Assembly: GCA_009829735.1 (NCBI GenBank)
Contig: CM020620.1
Span: 5,386,299-5,450,298 of the forward strand
Source of the DNA: Pyropia yezoensis
Taxonomy: Eukaryota > Rhodophyta > Bangiophyceae > Bangiales > Bangiaceae
DNA: 64,000 nt
Direction: 5' to 3'
The notes beneath the pieces were generated by a model. The model did not search any database, was not told where the DNA came from, and saw only the letters and a list, made by a program, of their open reading frames with translations. A program made the position numbers and the translations under genes. How positions within the stretch are numbered: position 1 is the stretch's first letter; every line of letters begins with the position of its first letter. This document shows, one piece after another, positions 22,194 through 32,800 of the stretch.

Positions 22194-22436
22194 TCCTGCC
22201 CGCCCACCGCTCTTGGCCACTCCTTCCCCCCCTCTCCCACCCGGGTTCTCTACCTTTCCCCCCTCCACGCTGTCCCCCCCCCCGTTTCGCAAGCATGTGA
22301 AGCGCGCTCCCCATCGTCATGCACGCGCCCGCCCCTGTTGCCCCGTCCCGGCCAAGGTAAGAGGAGTGGGGGGGGGGGGTTGAGGAGGTGGTGGGGGAGG
22401 GTGGGAAGGTGGGTATAGGGCGGTGCGTGCGTGGGG

Positions 22437-22507
22437 AGAGGCAGGCTAGAGGTGGCCCTCAGCTGGCGACGCCCTGTGCGGGGACCGGTTGCCCCTCGCC
22501 TGCCTCT
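22437..22507 (-). repeat. 71-bp palindromic repeat, copy 4
   Basis: Same orientation as copy 3. The left inner arm reads AGCTGGC instead of AACCGGT, so the inner stem is weakened while the outer arms are intact. Confidence 0.88.
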
Positions 22508-22749
22508 TCCTGCCCGCCCACCGCTCTTGACCACTCCTTCCCCCCCTCTCCCACCTGGATCCTCCGCCTCTCCTCCCTCCACGCTGTCCCCCCCCCCGTC
22601 TCGCAAGCATGTGAAGCGCGCTCCCCATCGTCATGCACGCGCCCGCCCCTGTTGCCCCGTCCCGGCCAAGGTAAGAGGAGTGGGGGGGGGGGTTGAGGAG
22701 GTGGTGGGGGAGGGTGGGAAGGTGGGTATAGGGCGGTGCGTGCGTGGGG

Positions 22750-22820
22750 AGAGGCAGGCTAGAGGTGACCCTCAGCTGGCGACGCCCTGTGCGGGGACCG
22801 GTTGCCCCTCGCCTGCCTCT
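22750..22820 (-). repeat. 71-bp palindromic repeat, copy 5
   Basis: Same orientation and same AGCTGGC variant as copy 4, consistent with tandem duplication of the 311-bp unit. Confidence 0.88.
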
Positions 22821-23113
22821 TCCTGCCCGCCCACCGCTCTTGGCCACTCCTTCCCCCCCTCTCCCACCTGGATCCTCCGCCTCTCCTCCCTCCACGCTGT
22901 CCCCTCCCCCCGTTTCGCAAGCATGTGAAGCGCGCTCCCCATCGTCATGCACGCGCCCGCCCCTGTTGCCCCGTCCCGGCCGAGGCAGGAAGAGTGGGGG
23001 AGGGAGGTGGCGGCGGGGGGGGAGGGGGGAGTGGACAGAGTGGAGGGAGGAAAGGCAGAGAACCCGGGTGAGAGAGGGGAGGAAGAGTGGGCAAGAGCGG
23101 TGGGCGGGCGGGA

Positions 23114-23184
23114 AGAGGCAGGCGAGGGGCAGCCGGTCCCCGCACAGGGCGTCACCGGTTGAGGGCCACCTCTAGCCTGCCTCT
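23114..23184 (+). repeat. 71-bp palindromic repeat, copy 6
   Basis: This is the inverted copy that closes the compound repeat. Inner arms read AGCCGGT and ACCGGTT; outer arms are intact. Confidence 0.88.
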
Positions 23185-23254
23185 CCCCACGCACGCACCG
23201 CCCTATACCCACCTTCCCACCCTCCCCCACCACCACCTCAACCCCCCCCCCCCG

Positions 23255-24015
23255 TTGGTCTTCCTCGGCGGGGAACCTCTACGCCAACCCGCCGTTTGTC
23301 AAGATCTCCTTGGTCTTGGACAAGATCGCTACCGAGCGCGCTACCGTCACCCTCATCCTGCCCGTGTGGCAGGACCAAGCCTGGTGGCCCACGGCGGTCG
23401 CCCTCCCGCACGAGGTCTTCCTCCTGCCACGGTCTGCTGGCCTGTTCGAGCCAGGGCGCAACCAGCTGCCTTCCCCCCGCCCGCAGCGGCGGGCAGCCGT
23501 CTTCCGCTTCCAACGCGGCGGCAGGCCGCTGCCGACGCGTGGCGTAACGACCAACGCTCCGTCCTTGTCGATGCCGCTGGCCAAGACGGCCCTGCCGCCG
23601 CTGCTCTCGCCGACCTACGCAACCTGCCCATGAGAGACGCCACTGCCGCCAGTTATGGTGCGGGCTGGCTGCGCTTTTGCGCTTTCTGCGCGCGCGGCCG
23701 CTACCGTGCACGCCCCGCGTCGCCCTGCACTGTCGGCCGTTACGTCGCCTACCTCTGGCTGCGGGGCACCGTCCAGCCCGTTAGCGCGCGGACGTACCTA
23801 TCGCCCATCCGCAAGCGTCACCTGGCGGCCGGCTTCCCCAACCCTTGCGCGACAGACCTCGTAGCCGAAGCGTTGGACGGATTCACCAACGTGTGGCTCG
23901 ACCGCCACGGCGCTAAGCCCAAGCGTGTCGCCTGCCTGCCCGCTTCCGTCGCGTGGCGGCTGGCCCAAGTGGCCTTCTCCTCACCTGACCGGCTCCTTCG
24001 CCTGCGCCTTGCTGC
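23255..24015 (+). mobile_element. Decayed DIRS-type retrotransposon fragment (RNase H end plus tyrosine recombinase N-terminus)
   Basis: Two adjacent fragments in different frames fit the order RT/RNase H then tyrosine recombinase (YR), the signature of DIRS/Ngaro/PAT elements. The first (about 23262-23520, third frame) contains YANPPFVKISLVLDKI and LILPVWQDQAWWP, which match the end of DIRS RNase H. The second (about 23560-24010, second frame) has RDATAASYGAGWLRFCAFC and LSPIRKRHLAAGF, like the core-binding part of a YR. The catalytic R-H-x-x-R-Y region is not found downstream and the RT is absent. The copy is truncated on both sides and frameshifted. The related locus at 36.4-37 kb supports the call. 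Confidence 0.6.
23560..24015 (+). pseudogene. Tyrosine recombinase N-terminal (core-binding) fragment
   Basis: About 150 codons align by eye with the fragment at 36570-36960: FCAFCARGRYRARP with FCRLELYPP, VAYLWLRGTVQPVSARTYLS with VAFQWLKGAAQPSSVRAYLS, and KRHLAAGFPNPC with KRHPAAGCANPC. A helical SAM-like domain that clamps DNA is expected from such sequences. The downstream catalytic domain is missing; after about 24015 the frame turns into proline/arginine low complexity. Confidence 0.6.
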
Positions 24016-24804
24016 GGTGATTTCAATTGAACGATCGCCCTTTGTGTGGCGGGGGGATCGACAGGGGAGGACCACCCTTCCCCCTCCTGCCGCCATCCCC
24101 CGTCGCGGGCGCCTCCTCTTCACTTCCCCGCCGCCCCTGACCCGACGGGCGCGACTGGCGCGTCGTCGGCCACCGCCGCCGCCTACCCACCTTTTGCCGT
24201 CGCCGTCGCCAGCGCCGCCGCGGCGCCGCCCTGGCCGCCATGGCGGCCCATCGGGCGGCCGCACAGGCGGCCGAGGCGGTCGTAGCGCGTCCGGTGGGGG
24301 GGGGGGGGTCGCACCCCCCCGGCGGAGCGCTACCTCCCCGCCGCCGCCGCGCCAGCTTCCTCGGCCGCACCCGGCGGCCGCCAGCCCGGCCTTCGAGGCC
24401 GGCTGGCCGCTCATCACCGCCAGTCGCGGAGCCGCTGCGAGCCTAACCCCAACCCAAACTCGAACCCCGCTCCGCTGCCGTCGGGTCGGTGGGCGTGCCC
24501 ACGAGAGGGGGTTCGTCCCCCCCCCGCCCAGAAAAAACACCCCTTTCGGGCTGTGGCCACAGCCCTCGCCCACACCTCCCGCAGCCGCAACGAGGGCGCG
24601 CACGGGCGGCGCGCCGCGGGCCGCCGCCACTGTCTTTCTGTGGACCCCCCGGCCTCACCCTACCGCCGCCACACCGTCCGTCGCAGCCGGTCAGTCGCCG
24701 GCCGCCGGCGCGCCCACGCCCGCTACGGCCGGAGCGCTACTGCCACTTGCCGTCGCCATGGCCGGCACCGCCGTCGTCATCTCCAGCCGCGCCTGCCAAT
24801 CGCA
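24016..24804. other. GC-rich low-complexity DNA after the recombinase fragment
   Basis: Reading frames are Pro/Arg/Ala-rich on both strands. I see nothing supported. If the DIRS-type copy once extended here, its sequence is no longer recognisable. Confidence 0.35.
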
Positions 24805-24971
24805 GGCACCGCTTGTAGCCGGAGGAGCCCGGCCGGCCAGGTAGATCATCTCCCCGTGATGGGGATGCCAGTGTGCGGCCGTCGTAGGCGGCCAAGGAGA
24901 GAAGAGGCGCCACCAAGTGACAGGCAATCCAGAGAGCAACGCCGCACACGACGGGAGAGTGACAACCCAGC

Positions 24972-25005
<34 letters not shown>

Positions 25006-25177
25006 GGAGCGCAGCGCCACTCGCTGGCACCGCTTGTAGCCGCAGGAGCCCGGCCAGGTAGATCTTCTCCCCATGATGGGGATGCCGTTGCTTGCGTCCG
25101 CAGGTAGCCAGTGAGCGGCCGTCGTAGGCGGCCAAGGAGAGAAGAGGCACTACGAAGTGACAAGCAACTTTGAGAGT
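24805..25177. repeat. Direct repeat pair around a C41 homopolymer
   Basis: Copies at about 24805-24937 and 25026-25177 share GGCACCGCTTGTAGCC, the segment GCCAGGTAGATC plus a CCCC-x5-GGGG mini-hairpin, and GCGGCCGTCGTAGGCGGCC. They then share AAGGAGAGAAGAGGC and an AAGTGACA-GCAA segment. The second copy has an extra short insertion. Between them is a run of 41 C (24973-25013). They lie downstream of the YR fragment, where Ngaro/PAT-type elements carry split direct repeats, but the link is only positional. Confidence 0.8.
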
Positions 25178-25713
25178 AGCTCATGTACAGTAGAGGGCAA
25201 GGTGAATCCGGGGACTTTCAGGGTTGGCTCGGCGCTTGCCTGCTTTGTGGCGTCACCCCAGACACCACAATACGCGTACTTCTCGCGATTGGTGCGCAAA
25301 TCGCACGCCTGCCAAACAGACAGTCCGGTGAAATGATGTGATTCAGCACATCTGATTGGCTCGGCCCAAACTCGGAAACTTTCTGCGGACATGGAATCGC
25401 TCAGTTTGGTGCGCACAATGCTGGGTGGCAACTGCTTTCATGGCCGGTTCGCACGCAGGTGTCCTCGCGCCTGGCGACCTCGCACCCACCGTCGGCGTGA
25501 CCGGGTCGGCGCCGCGCGGATGCACCGTGGGTGCTCATGCACCGTGGTCAGCGCCCCCGCCAAATGCTTTTTGGTATGCCTTTGCCGTCAGCCTGGTTGC
25601 TGTCGTCGTCGAAGGTCCTCCTGGACGCTACGTGTACCGTCCTTCGGCGTTTGCTGCCCTGACAACTACTTCCCTACCGGGGGCTTCATCCCCAGTCTTC
25701 ATCCCCTGTCGCC

Positions 25714-26118
25714 ATGCGTGAAGAACTGTTCCTGTCTGTCGCCCTCTCGGGTGACCACGACAAGCTACCTACGCATGGATGGCCGGCGACCACAAGCGGC
25801 ACTGTCGCTTCCGTTGGCACATTTTGGGGCGGCTACAAGAAGCCGACTCACGCAAAGTGGGTCGACGACGCAAGCGGTGCTGGTGCTTCCGTGGGCCATT
25901 TTGGGCGGCCACGACACACCATCCCGGTGCAACGTCGACCGCATGCGGTGCTGCCTTGTGCGTGCCGCACGGTAGGGCGAAGGGTTCTGGCTGGGCGGGT
26001 TGGGGAGAGGACACGGCGTTGGGAGGGAGACAGGACACGTCCGTTGCAGCTGTCTGGCGAGTGGGGCGGGGTGGGGTGGGGCGGAGAAGGTGGTGATGCG
26101 CCAAGCGTCAGTGTGTAA
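25714..26118 (+). CDS. Possible small hypothetical protein, 134 aa
   Basis: From the ATG at 25714 the frame reads MREELFLSVALSGDHDKLP and is protein-like for about 70 residues. It contains an internal duplication: SGTVASVGTFWGG is echoed about 30 residues later by SGAGASVGHFGRP, matching a diverged tandem duplication in the DNA (about 25790 and 25870). The second half is Arg/Gly-rich and may be a shadow. No family is recognised; it could be a relic exon. Confidence 0.25.
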   Translation: MREELFLSVALSGDHDKLPTHGWPATTSGTVASVGTFWGGYKKPTHAKWVDDASGAGASVGHFGRPRHTIPVQRRPHAVLPCACRTVGRRVLAGRVGERTRRWEGDRTRPLQLSGEWGGVGWGGEGGDAPSVSV

Positions 26119-26286
26119 GAGTTCATAAGCGACTGTGTTGATGTCACATGTTCCTTCCACTCACCCGCTCCCCTTCCATCATCCGTTATGTATCGACGGC
26201 CACCCTGCCCCCACAGACACCTTTTTTTCTTTGTTTACATCCTCCCCTTCCCTCGGTGAACCCTCCTTCCCATTCTTTCTTTCACC

Positions 26287-27969
26287 ATGTCCGACTCCGG
26301 TGGCCGTGGTCCGGGCGCAGAGGACACGGATGGCCGCGGTGAGCCACTCTCGATGCCCGTGCAGCAGGGCGCCCCCGCTGTTCGAGGGCCTGTGCTAGGC
26401 CGGGGCCCGCCTCCAGTTCCTGGGTTTGCAGGGGAGGTAGCGCCGGCACCCGCGTGGAGCTGCCCTCCTCGGAGGGTGGCTAGCGCCTGGGAGCAGCCAA
26501 GAGACGACCAGCTCCATCGTTTCAACACCCACTACGTGCCGGGCCACACTCCGAGTGCGGAGTCGACCGGCAGCCTCAAGCGCGGCGCGTCTAGAGAGGC
26601 TGTCGCTGCAGCGGCTGCCGTTCCCCCTGCGCCCCCGCCCCCTCCGTCGCCGCCACGACGCTCTTTCTTCCCCCCAGCTCCGCGGCCGCCCGCGCTCCCT
26701 TTGCAGGGGAGTGCCTACGCGACGGGTGAGCCATCCGTGGGTTCGCCGTCCGGCTCGACGGGAGGTGGTCTTGCAGTCAGTGGCGGGACGTTGTCGTCGC
26801 CGAGTCCCTTGGAGGAAGCGGGTGCCTATGGGCAAGAGCAAGCTGTCGGTCCCGGATCGGCTTCTCTACCTCCCGGCTCACGCGGTCGCGGTCGCGGGAT
26901 TCGTGGGGACCTTGGGGACCGTGGGGACCGTGGGGACGGTGGTGGGGGTCGTGGAGGTCGTGGTGGCGGCATGGGCTTTCCGCGGATCATCGCGCCCCCT
27001 CCATCGGACACCCCGACCCCGAATGTTTCTCCCTCTTCTCCCGCATCGGCTTCCGTGCGACGGGTATCGAGTGGCGGGGCGTCTCCGGCAGGGGCTCTTG
27101 TAGCTCCGTCTGGAAGGCGCCCACGGGCTTCCCGCTCCCCATCCCCGAAGCGGAGGGCTGGGGACGTGTCTGTTGCGGCAGCAATGACTGCTGCGGGCGC
27201 CACTGCCCTGGACGGCGCCTCACCAACCCCCAACGCAGAGGGGACCGACCTGACATCGCTCTTTCGTGCCATTACTGCGGCTGTCAAGGCTATGGATGGC
27301 AAGATTGTGAGGCTCCAGGGTGCCGTAGACCATCTGACCAGCCTGGTCACGACGAACGCGGGCCAGGCCGTCGGCCTGGCTGCTCGCATGCAGGCCACGG
27401 CAAGTGCGCAGGCAAGCACTGCGTCGACTCTGGTGGAGTTTCGGGAGCGGGTGTCTGAGGCGCTAGCGGTGGTCGCGTCGGGGGCTCCTACCGGGGCCGT
27501 GGGTACCAACTGCGGAGAGTCGCCTGACGGTGGCGGAGATGGGGCGGCGCAGGAAGTTAGGATGGCTGCCCCAGTTGGGGCGGTGCCGGCCGGTGGGATT
27601 GTGGCACCAGTTGGGGCGGTGCCGGCCGGTGGCATTGTGGCATCGCCGGTCAGAGGTGGGGTATTGACGTCTGGCGGGATGTCGGTGGCGGCTGGTGGGG
27701 CACGGGCCGCGGGCTTGATGTCTGTGGCGGCCGGTAGGGCGCCGGAAGCAGGTGCGGCACGGGCAGCGGGCCTGATGCCTGTGGCGGCCGGTGGGGCGCC
27801 GGCCATGGAGTGGGCTCTGTCGACTGACCGTGTGCTTGGTGCTGGGGAGAAGCCTGCGGCCAATGTGCCTCCGCAGCCTTCGCCGCTGCACTCTGACGGT
27901 CTGTGGGCGCCTGCGCCGGGTGGGATGCCGAGCGCCGGTGCGCCTACCCCTGGTGATGGGAGTGTCTGA
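26287..27969 (+). CDS. Disordered protein with central helical segment, 560 aa
   Basis: The start is the ATG at 26287 (CACCATGTCC, a good eukaryotic context). Residues 1-310 are Gly/Pro/Ser/Ala-rich with a GDRGDRGD-type repeat near 210 and an SRSPSPKRR basic stretch near 290. Residues about 325-410 form a plausible long helix or coiled coil (LTSLFRAITAAVKAMDGKI, then LQGAVDHLTSLV). The rest consists of imperfect repeats: VGAVPAGGIVAP appears twice in tandem, and GLMSVAAGRAP-like units recur three times. This layout resembles the protein encoded at 12731-13933, without clear sequence identity. No family is recognised and the function is unknown. Confidence 0.55.
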   Translation: MSDSGGRGPGAEDTDGRGEPLSMPVQQGAPAVRGPVLGRGPPPVPGFAGEVAPAPAWSCPPRRVASAWEQPRDDQLHRFNTHYVPGHTPSAESTGSLKRGASREAVAAAAAVPPAPPPPPSPPRRSFFPPAPRPPALPLQGSAYATGEPSVGSPSGSTGGGLAVSGGTLSSPSPLEEAGAYGQEQAVGPGSASLPPGSRGRGRGIRGDLGDRGDRGDGGGGRGGRGGGMGFPRIIAPPPSDTPTPNVSPSSPASASVRRVSSGGASPAGALVAPSGRRPRASRSPSPKRRAGDVSVAAAMTAAGATALDGASPTPNAEGTDLTSLFRAITAAVKAMDGKIVRLQGAVDHLTSLVTTNAGQAVGLAARMQATASAQASTASTLVEFRERVSEALAVVASGAPTGAVGTNCGESPDGGGDGAAQEVRMAAPVGAVPAGGIVAPVGAVPAGGIVASPVRGGVLTSGGMSVAAGGARAAGLMSVAAGRAPEAGAARAAGLMPVAAGGAPAMEWALSTDRVLGAGEKPAANVPPQPSPLHSDGLWAPAPGGMPSAGAPTPGDGSV

Positions 27970-29072
27970 ATGGGTGGTGCTTGGGCTTTTGGTGTTTCGT
28001 AGATGTCGGGGATGATAAGAGGGGTGGTAGAGTGTGTAGCATGGGAGGTGGCGGGGGTGGTTGTGCTGTTGTTTAAGCAGTGATAGTTGTGTCCTGCGGA
28101 CGCACCCTCGAGATAGCGCGGCGACGGGATGACCCCCTCCATGCCATGCAGCGGGTCGGCGCCGACGTGGCCAGGGGCTGGGCCTGGTGGCTCGCGGCCG
28201 CTGTCGCCACCCCCACCCAGCGCAACAAGGCTGTCGTCGGCGACGGGCGGGCGACGACGACGGCGACGCGCCGCAGCGAGGCGGTAACTGGTCGCGGCGG
28301 CGGTCTCGGCGTCGTGGGTGGTGGCGTGTGCGGTGGCGGGTGTGGGGCACCTGTTGGCAGCATGGGCGGCGGACGGGCGGCCTTCGGGGCGCGCTTCGTG
28401 GGGGGGGGTGTGGGGGTGTGCGTGCTAGGTGGGGGGGGATGCCCGCGCTGTCGTCGCCACTTGTTTGTGTGAGCGAAAGCAGAGTGGCGTCTTATTCTCC
28501 ATGGAAGCCTTGTGGTGGGTGTGAGCGGGGGGGGGGGGGGGGGGGGGGGGGTGGGGGGTTGGTCGGGGGGGGGGACGGCCGCCCCTTCGTCGCCGCTTGC
28601 TGGTGTGAGTGGAAACAGACTGGCGTGTTCTTTTCCAAGGAAGTCTTGGCGCATGAGAGGCGCATGGAGCCATGCGTCCCCCGCCGCCGCACAAATGAGC
28701 GCCAGGACGAGGGGCGGCAGCCCCGGGTCCCGCGGGAGGGTGTCGCCCACAACGCGTCTACCTGAGTGCCGGGGAGCACGCGGAGGTTGCGGCGGCCAGG
28801 GCGGGGCTGTGGGCGGCGAGCCAGGGGACCCAGTCTCACGCCACGCCCCCGCTGGGGACGAGTCTACCTCACGGGGGTGACTAGCGCCCCCCCCCCGCCC
28901 CCGGCCCACGGCCGTGCGGGGTGGCCAAGTCGCTCGTCGGGGGGGGGGGTGCGGGTGCCACGCGCGGGTGAGCAGGCCCCCTCCCCCGCGGCCGGAGGGG
29001 GGAGGCCCGGGTCGTCCGCCGGCTCTGTAGGGGAGAGTGTAGGGGACGGTTCTCCCATGCGGTCGTGACTAG

Positions 29073-29106
<34 letters not shown>

Positions 29107-29567
29107 CCGCAGGGGGGTTGTGGTTCCCTCGCGTGGGACCCACCGCCTCAAAGGGCCCAGTGGCTGGTTCGTATCATCATCATCGCGCCTTGCTTGCGCT
29201 GCAGCCGCCTTCCACAGGGTCATTCGGGTGGTGACGGCGCCCGCGACCCGCCAGAGACGAGCGTGCCCAAATCGCCTTGCTGTCGCTTGGCTTGCCGAGT
29301 GTCTGACAGTCAGACCGACTCCCTCGCTGATGTCTGTTGACAGTCAATGGGCTGAACGGCGTAGCAAACGTTGCAACGCAATCTTTCCAGGGAAAGGAGG
29401 ACATCTCTCGACGACTCGTCGCACCCTTTCCACTACCGACAATCGACCCTCGGCGCGCCTGTGCATTTCCACTACCGACAATCGGCCCTCGGCGCACCTG
29501 TGCCCTGCGCGCTTTTTACTTGCACTCATGCTGCTACCGCTGGGTATAGAGCGGTGCGTGCGTGGGG
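27970..29567. other. GC-rich intergenic region with G25 and C32 tracts
   Basis: Runs of 25 G (28527-28551) and 32 C (29073-29104) interrupt low-complexity sequence. At about 29437-29508 a block of about 36 bp containing CACTACCGACAATCG is tandemly duplicated. No gene is supported. Confidence 0.45.
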
Positions 29568-29638
29568 AGAGGCAGGCTAGAGGTGGCCCTCAACTGGCGA
29601 CGCCCTGTGCGGGGACCGGTTGCCGCTCGTCTGCCTCT
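29568..29638 (-). repeat. 71-bp palindromic repeat, copy 7
   Basis: Same orientation as copies 3-5 and preceded by the same TATA-x-x-GCGGTGCGTGCGTGGGG segment, so more than the palindrome itself is shared. It ends about 180 bp before the helicase start codon. Confidence 0.88.
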
Positions 29639-29819
29639 TCCCGCCCGCCCACCGCTCTTGCCCTCTCCTTCCCCCCCTCTCCCACTGCTCTTCTCCCTGT
29701 TCTGGTGAGCGTGTGTGCCCCCTGTGCACCTGGTCGTCGTCTTTGTTGCTGGTACGGCCGGGGGTGCGGGGCGGCCCGTGTGGCCCTGTGCGCCTGAAAC
29801 CTGCACACCTGGATCTTTG

Positions 29820-32800
29820 ATGGAGTTCCAGGACGACAACGAGGACGCGGGTTCCCGGGACGGTGTCCGGCGTACCACCTCCACCCCAACAACTGTGGGC
29901 GCTGGGGGCATGACGGGTGCCGATGCCCCACCCGTGCCAACCGCCCTCCGAGCCCCGTCCGCCTCCCACGGGAATGTTCCCGGTCGTATGGTGGCAACAG
30001 CACCTGTCGCTGTACATGTAGCAGAAGCAGCGGCAGCAACCGGCGAAGCTTCCCTCCCCGCACCTGTCGCTGTACCTGTAGCAGAAGCAGCGGAGGCAAC
30101 CGGCGAAGCTTCCTTCCCCGCACCTGTCGCTGTACCTGTAGCAGAAGCAGCGGCAGCAACCGGCGAAGCTTCCCTCCCCGCTGCAAACAGTACCCGTGAC
30201 GCCGACGCACAGCTGCTGGACTCGCTCGTTGCCGATACGTGTAAGACGTTTTTTTGGGGGGGGGCAAGCCCCCCCAGGGCGTCGCTGTTGGGGGCCGTTG
30301 AGCGGGCGACAGCGGTGGCTGTGCGCCTAATCGCACCGCACAAGGACCTCCCGGTCGACCCCGTCGTGGCGTCGGCAACGGTTCTCAAGCTGCGCGCACT
30401 CGTGTGGCCGGTTGCGGATCGGCCAGATGTGATGAGCATCTTTTCCCGTGCCCTGTGCACGGCCCTGCGCAGCGCTGGGGGTGTGCCCGTCCTGACCCTG
30501 CCGGCCAATGTTGTCGCCCCGCTGCTGTCCGCCATGGTCCTGCCTGTCACCCACCCAGACGCCTGGGTAACGGGGGCCCAACTGTCGGTGTTGGCTGTCT
30601 GTGCCACCACCACCACCACCACCACCACCACGAGCGGGCTACCGACTGGGGCCCGGGGGCGGCGCGTGGACCAGCGCGACGTCCCGCTGCTGCCCCGTGC
30701 GAGCGGTGCGGGTGACCAGGCGCGCCAGCCCCTACCGACCGCGCCCGGTTTTCTGGGCGAGTCTGTAGTGGAGGCTGTGTGTCTCCTCCTCTTGTCCGGC
30801 TTGAGAAATGGGACGCTTGTTGAGGACTTCGTAGGTGCGGGTGATATCCTCCGCTTTCTGTCGATGGCATGGTGCTCGGGCTGCCGGTCGTCGGCGGCGG
30901 CGACGAACGCTCTGGCTGCGCTTGTGACCGAAGACTCATCGAGAGTGGTCCACCTCGCTCTGGCGGGCGACTCCGTCGGCGAGTCTCATCACCCAAATTC
31001 TCGCGTCAAGTTGTGCACGGGCGTTTGGCGTGAGATGTCCCAGGCCATGTCGACATCCATGCACGGTGCAACGGAACAAGACGCCCATGGCCCGGCCGCC
31101 CGTGCACTTGCCATGGTTGTTCGTCCGTCCATGTGTGAGATGCTTTCCTTACCAGGGATCCTCGCGTTTGTGCCGGCTGCTACCCCTACGCAGATCCCCG
31201 GGTTTGGTTCGTGGAGCGCAGCTGTCGTTGCGTATGTTTCGCAGCTTCTCCGTGGTGTTACCGCCGTTTTGTGCAACCCCTCCCTCGAGGAGAACGACGA
31301 AGTCGTTACTCACTTGTCGGCCGCTGTGTATACCCTTGCCGGCACCGGGCTCGGTCTACTATTGTCATCGGAAAAGTCATTGCGGAAGGCCGCAAGGCTC
31401 GTGATGTGCCAGCTGACGAGTTGGTACGACCCAGATAATTCTTCGATTGACGTGGTACCGGAGGATTCGAAGAGGGCGGACGACGAGCGACGGTCGTGGT
31501 CCCCAGACGTTCTGCTTCGACTGTGCAAGAGCGTTGCCAGGATGACGGCCGTGGATGAGGCCACAGTACAAGGTGATCAGGAGCTCTACCCGACAACCGG
31601 CCCGCTCTTTATCTTTGCCTTGGCCCTGGACGCTGCCCTTCGCCTGGTGCACGTTGCAGCCGCACGTGACCTATCATCCGAGGAGTCAACGCCCCTACAA
31701 TCGCTTGCAGTCTGTACGGCGTTTGTTCGGGCCTGTGACGCATTCGTGGCCGCCCTACCGATGGGTGACGCCACCATCTTGGCTTCCACTGGTGGCCGTG
31801 GCGCGCGAACCCGCTTGGTTGGAATCCTCGCACGTCTACTCGACGAAGGTCGTGGTAGAATACCTGCAAGGACCCCGGCGTCTGTCATCGGGAACCTGCG
31901 GCGCCTGCTACTGCGCTGCGTTTGCTTCTTGGCGTCCGAAGCGTGGGAACGCCCCGAGCACAGGGCGTTCAAGAGGGCTGTGGCGGACGCCTGGTTCGAC
32001 TCCCTGCCGTGGGTGTGGTGCCTAGCCTTTGGTGGCCCCGGTACCGTGGCCCGGGAAGCCGCAACCGCCGCCGAGTTTTATTGGACCGCGGTCGGGCGAC
32101 GCGGCCAGCGTGGCGTACCAGCCACATTGTCAGTGTCAAGAACTACGATGGCCAGCACTACCAGCCGCCTGCTACAGGCGCACGACCGTGGGCAGCTGCT
32201 GGTCGGTGGCGCGACGCTGTTGAATGTGCTGACCAACGTGCAGCGCACCCTGTTTGTCGGCAAGGTCGTCCGGGACTTGCGAGAACTGCGCTCCACCGTC
32301 CATGAGATTATAGGCAACCTCGAGGGGGGTCAAGGAGCTCGTCATCGCGGCGGTAGCGGCACCAATGCCGCGCGGCATGTGCATGCGCACACGCGCGAGC
32401 CTGGACGTGTGCGGACAAGCGGGTCAGGTACAATGGAAGACCCCATTGAGATTATTGATGACGACGAGGAAGCGGGGCTTGTGGCTCTACCTCCAGAGTC
32501 AGCGTCGGCGCAAGCCTTCAACGTACAGGGTGTTGACCTTACACATGGTTTGACGGCGCACCCAGTGCGCGGTGGTACCGTGCCAGTGACTGGTGTGCAG
32601 CCCGGGGCAGCAGACGGAGGACGGTCGAGCACACCACGCGAACTGACAGACGTCGGCGACCTCCCGGAACTGTCAGGACGCCTGGCACAACGCAAAGCAA
32701 TGGGCGTCTTCGCCCTGTTGACCTCAACGTCGTCATGGAAAACGGTCTCTTCCAGTCTCCTGGATGATGGGGAGGACGCGGAGGACGCGACCGGATCGGC

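Larger units (their letters stand above)
22029..23252. repeat. Compound repeat: three tandem units of about 311 bp closed by an inverted copy
   Basis: A run of 33 G (22029-22061) leads into TTGAGGAGGTGGTGGGGGAG, then a GTGCGTGCGTGGGG segment, then the 71-bp palindrome. The block restarts at about 22375 and 22690, giving units of 313-314 bp. At 23092-23252 the same block appears once in reverse, ending CCACCACCTCAACC plus a C-run. The whole structure is thus bounded by inverted arms of about 160-190 bp. It directly abuts the DIRS-type fragment at 23255. Confidence 0.85.

Noticed and set aside
22446..22952. Overlapping 140-170 codon frames on both strands in the 22-23 kb repeat
   Set aside because: They simply read through the tandem repeat units; each unit reproduces the same residues and no domain is present.
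29534..30631. 365-codon minus-strand frame with VASAASATGTATGAG repeats
   Set aside because: It is antisense to the 60-bp repeats and N-terminus of the helicase gene.
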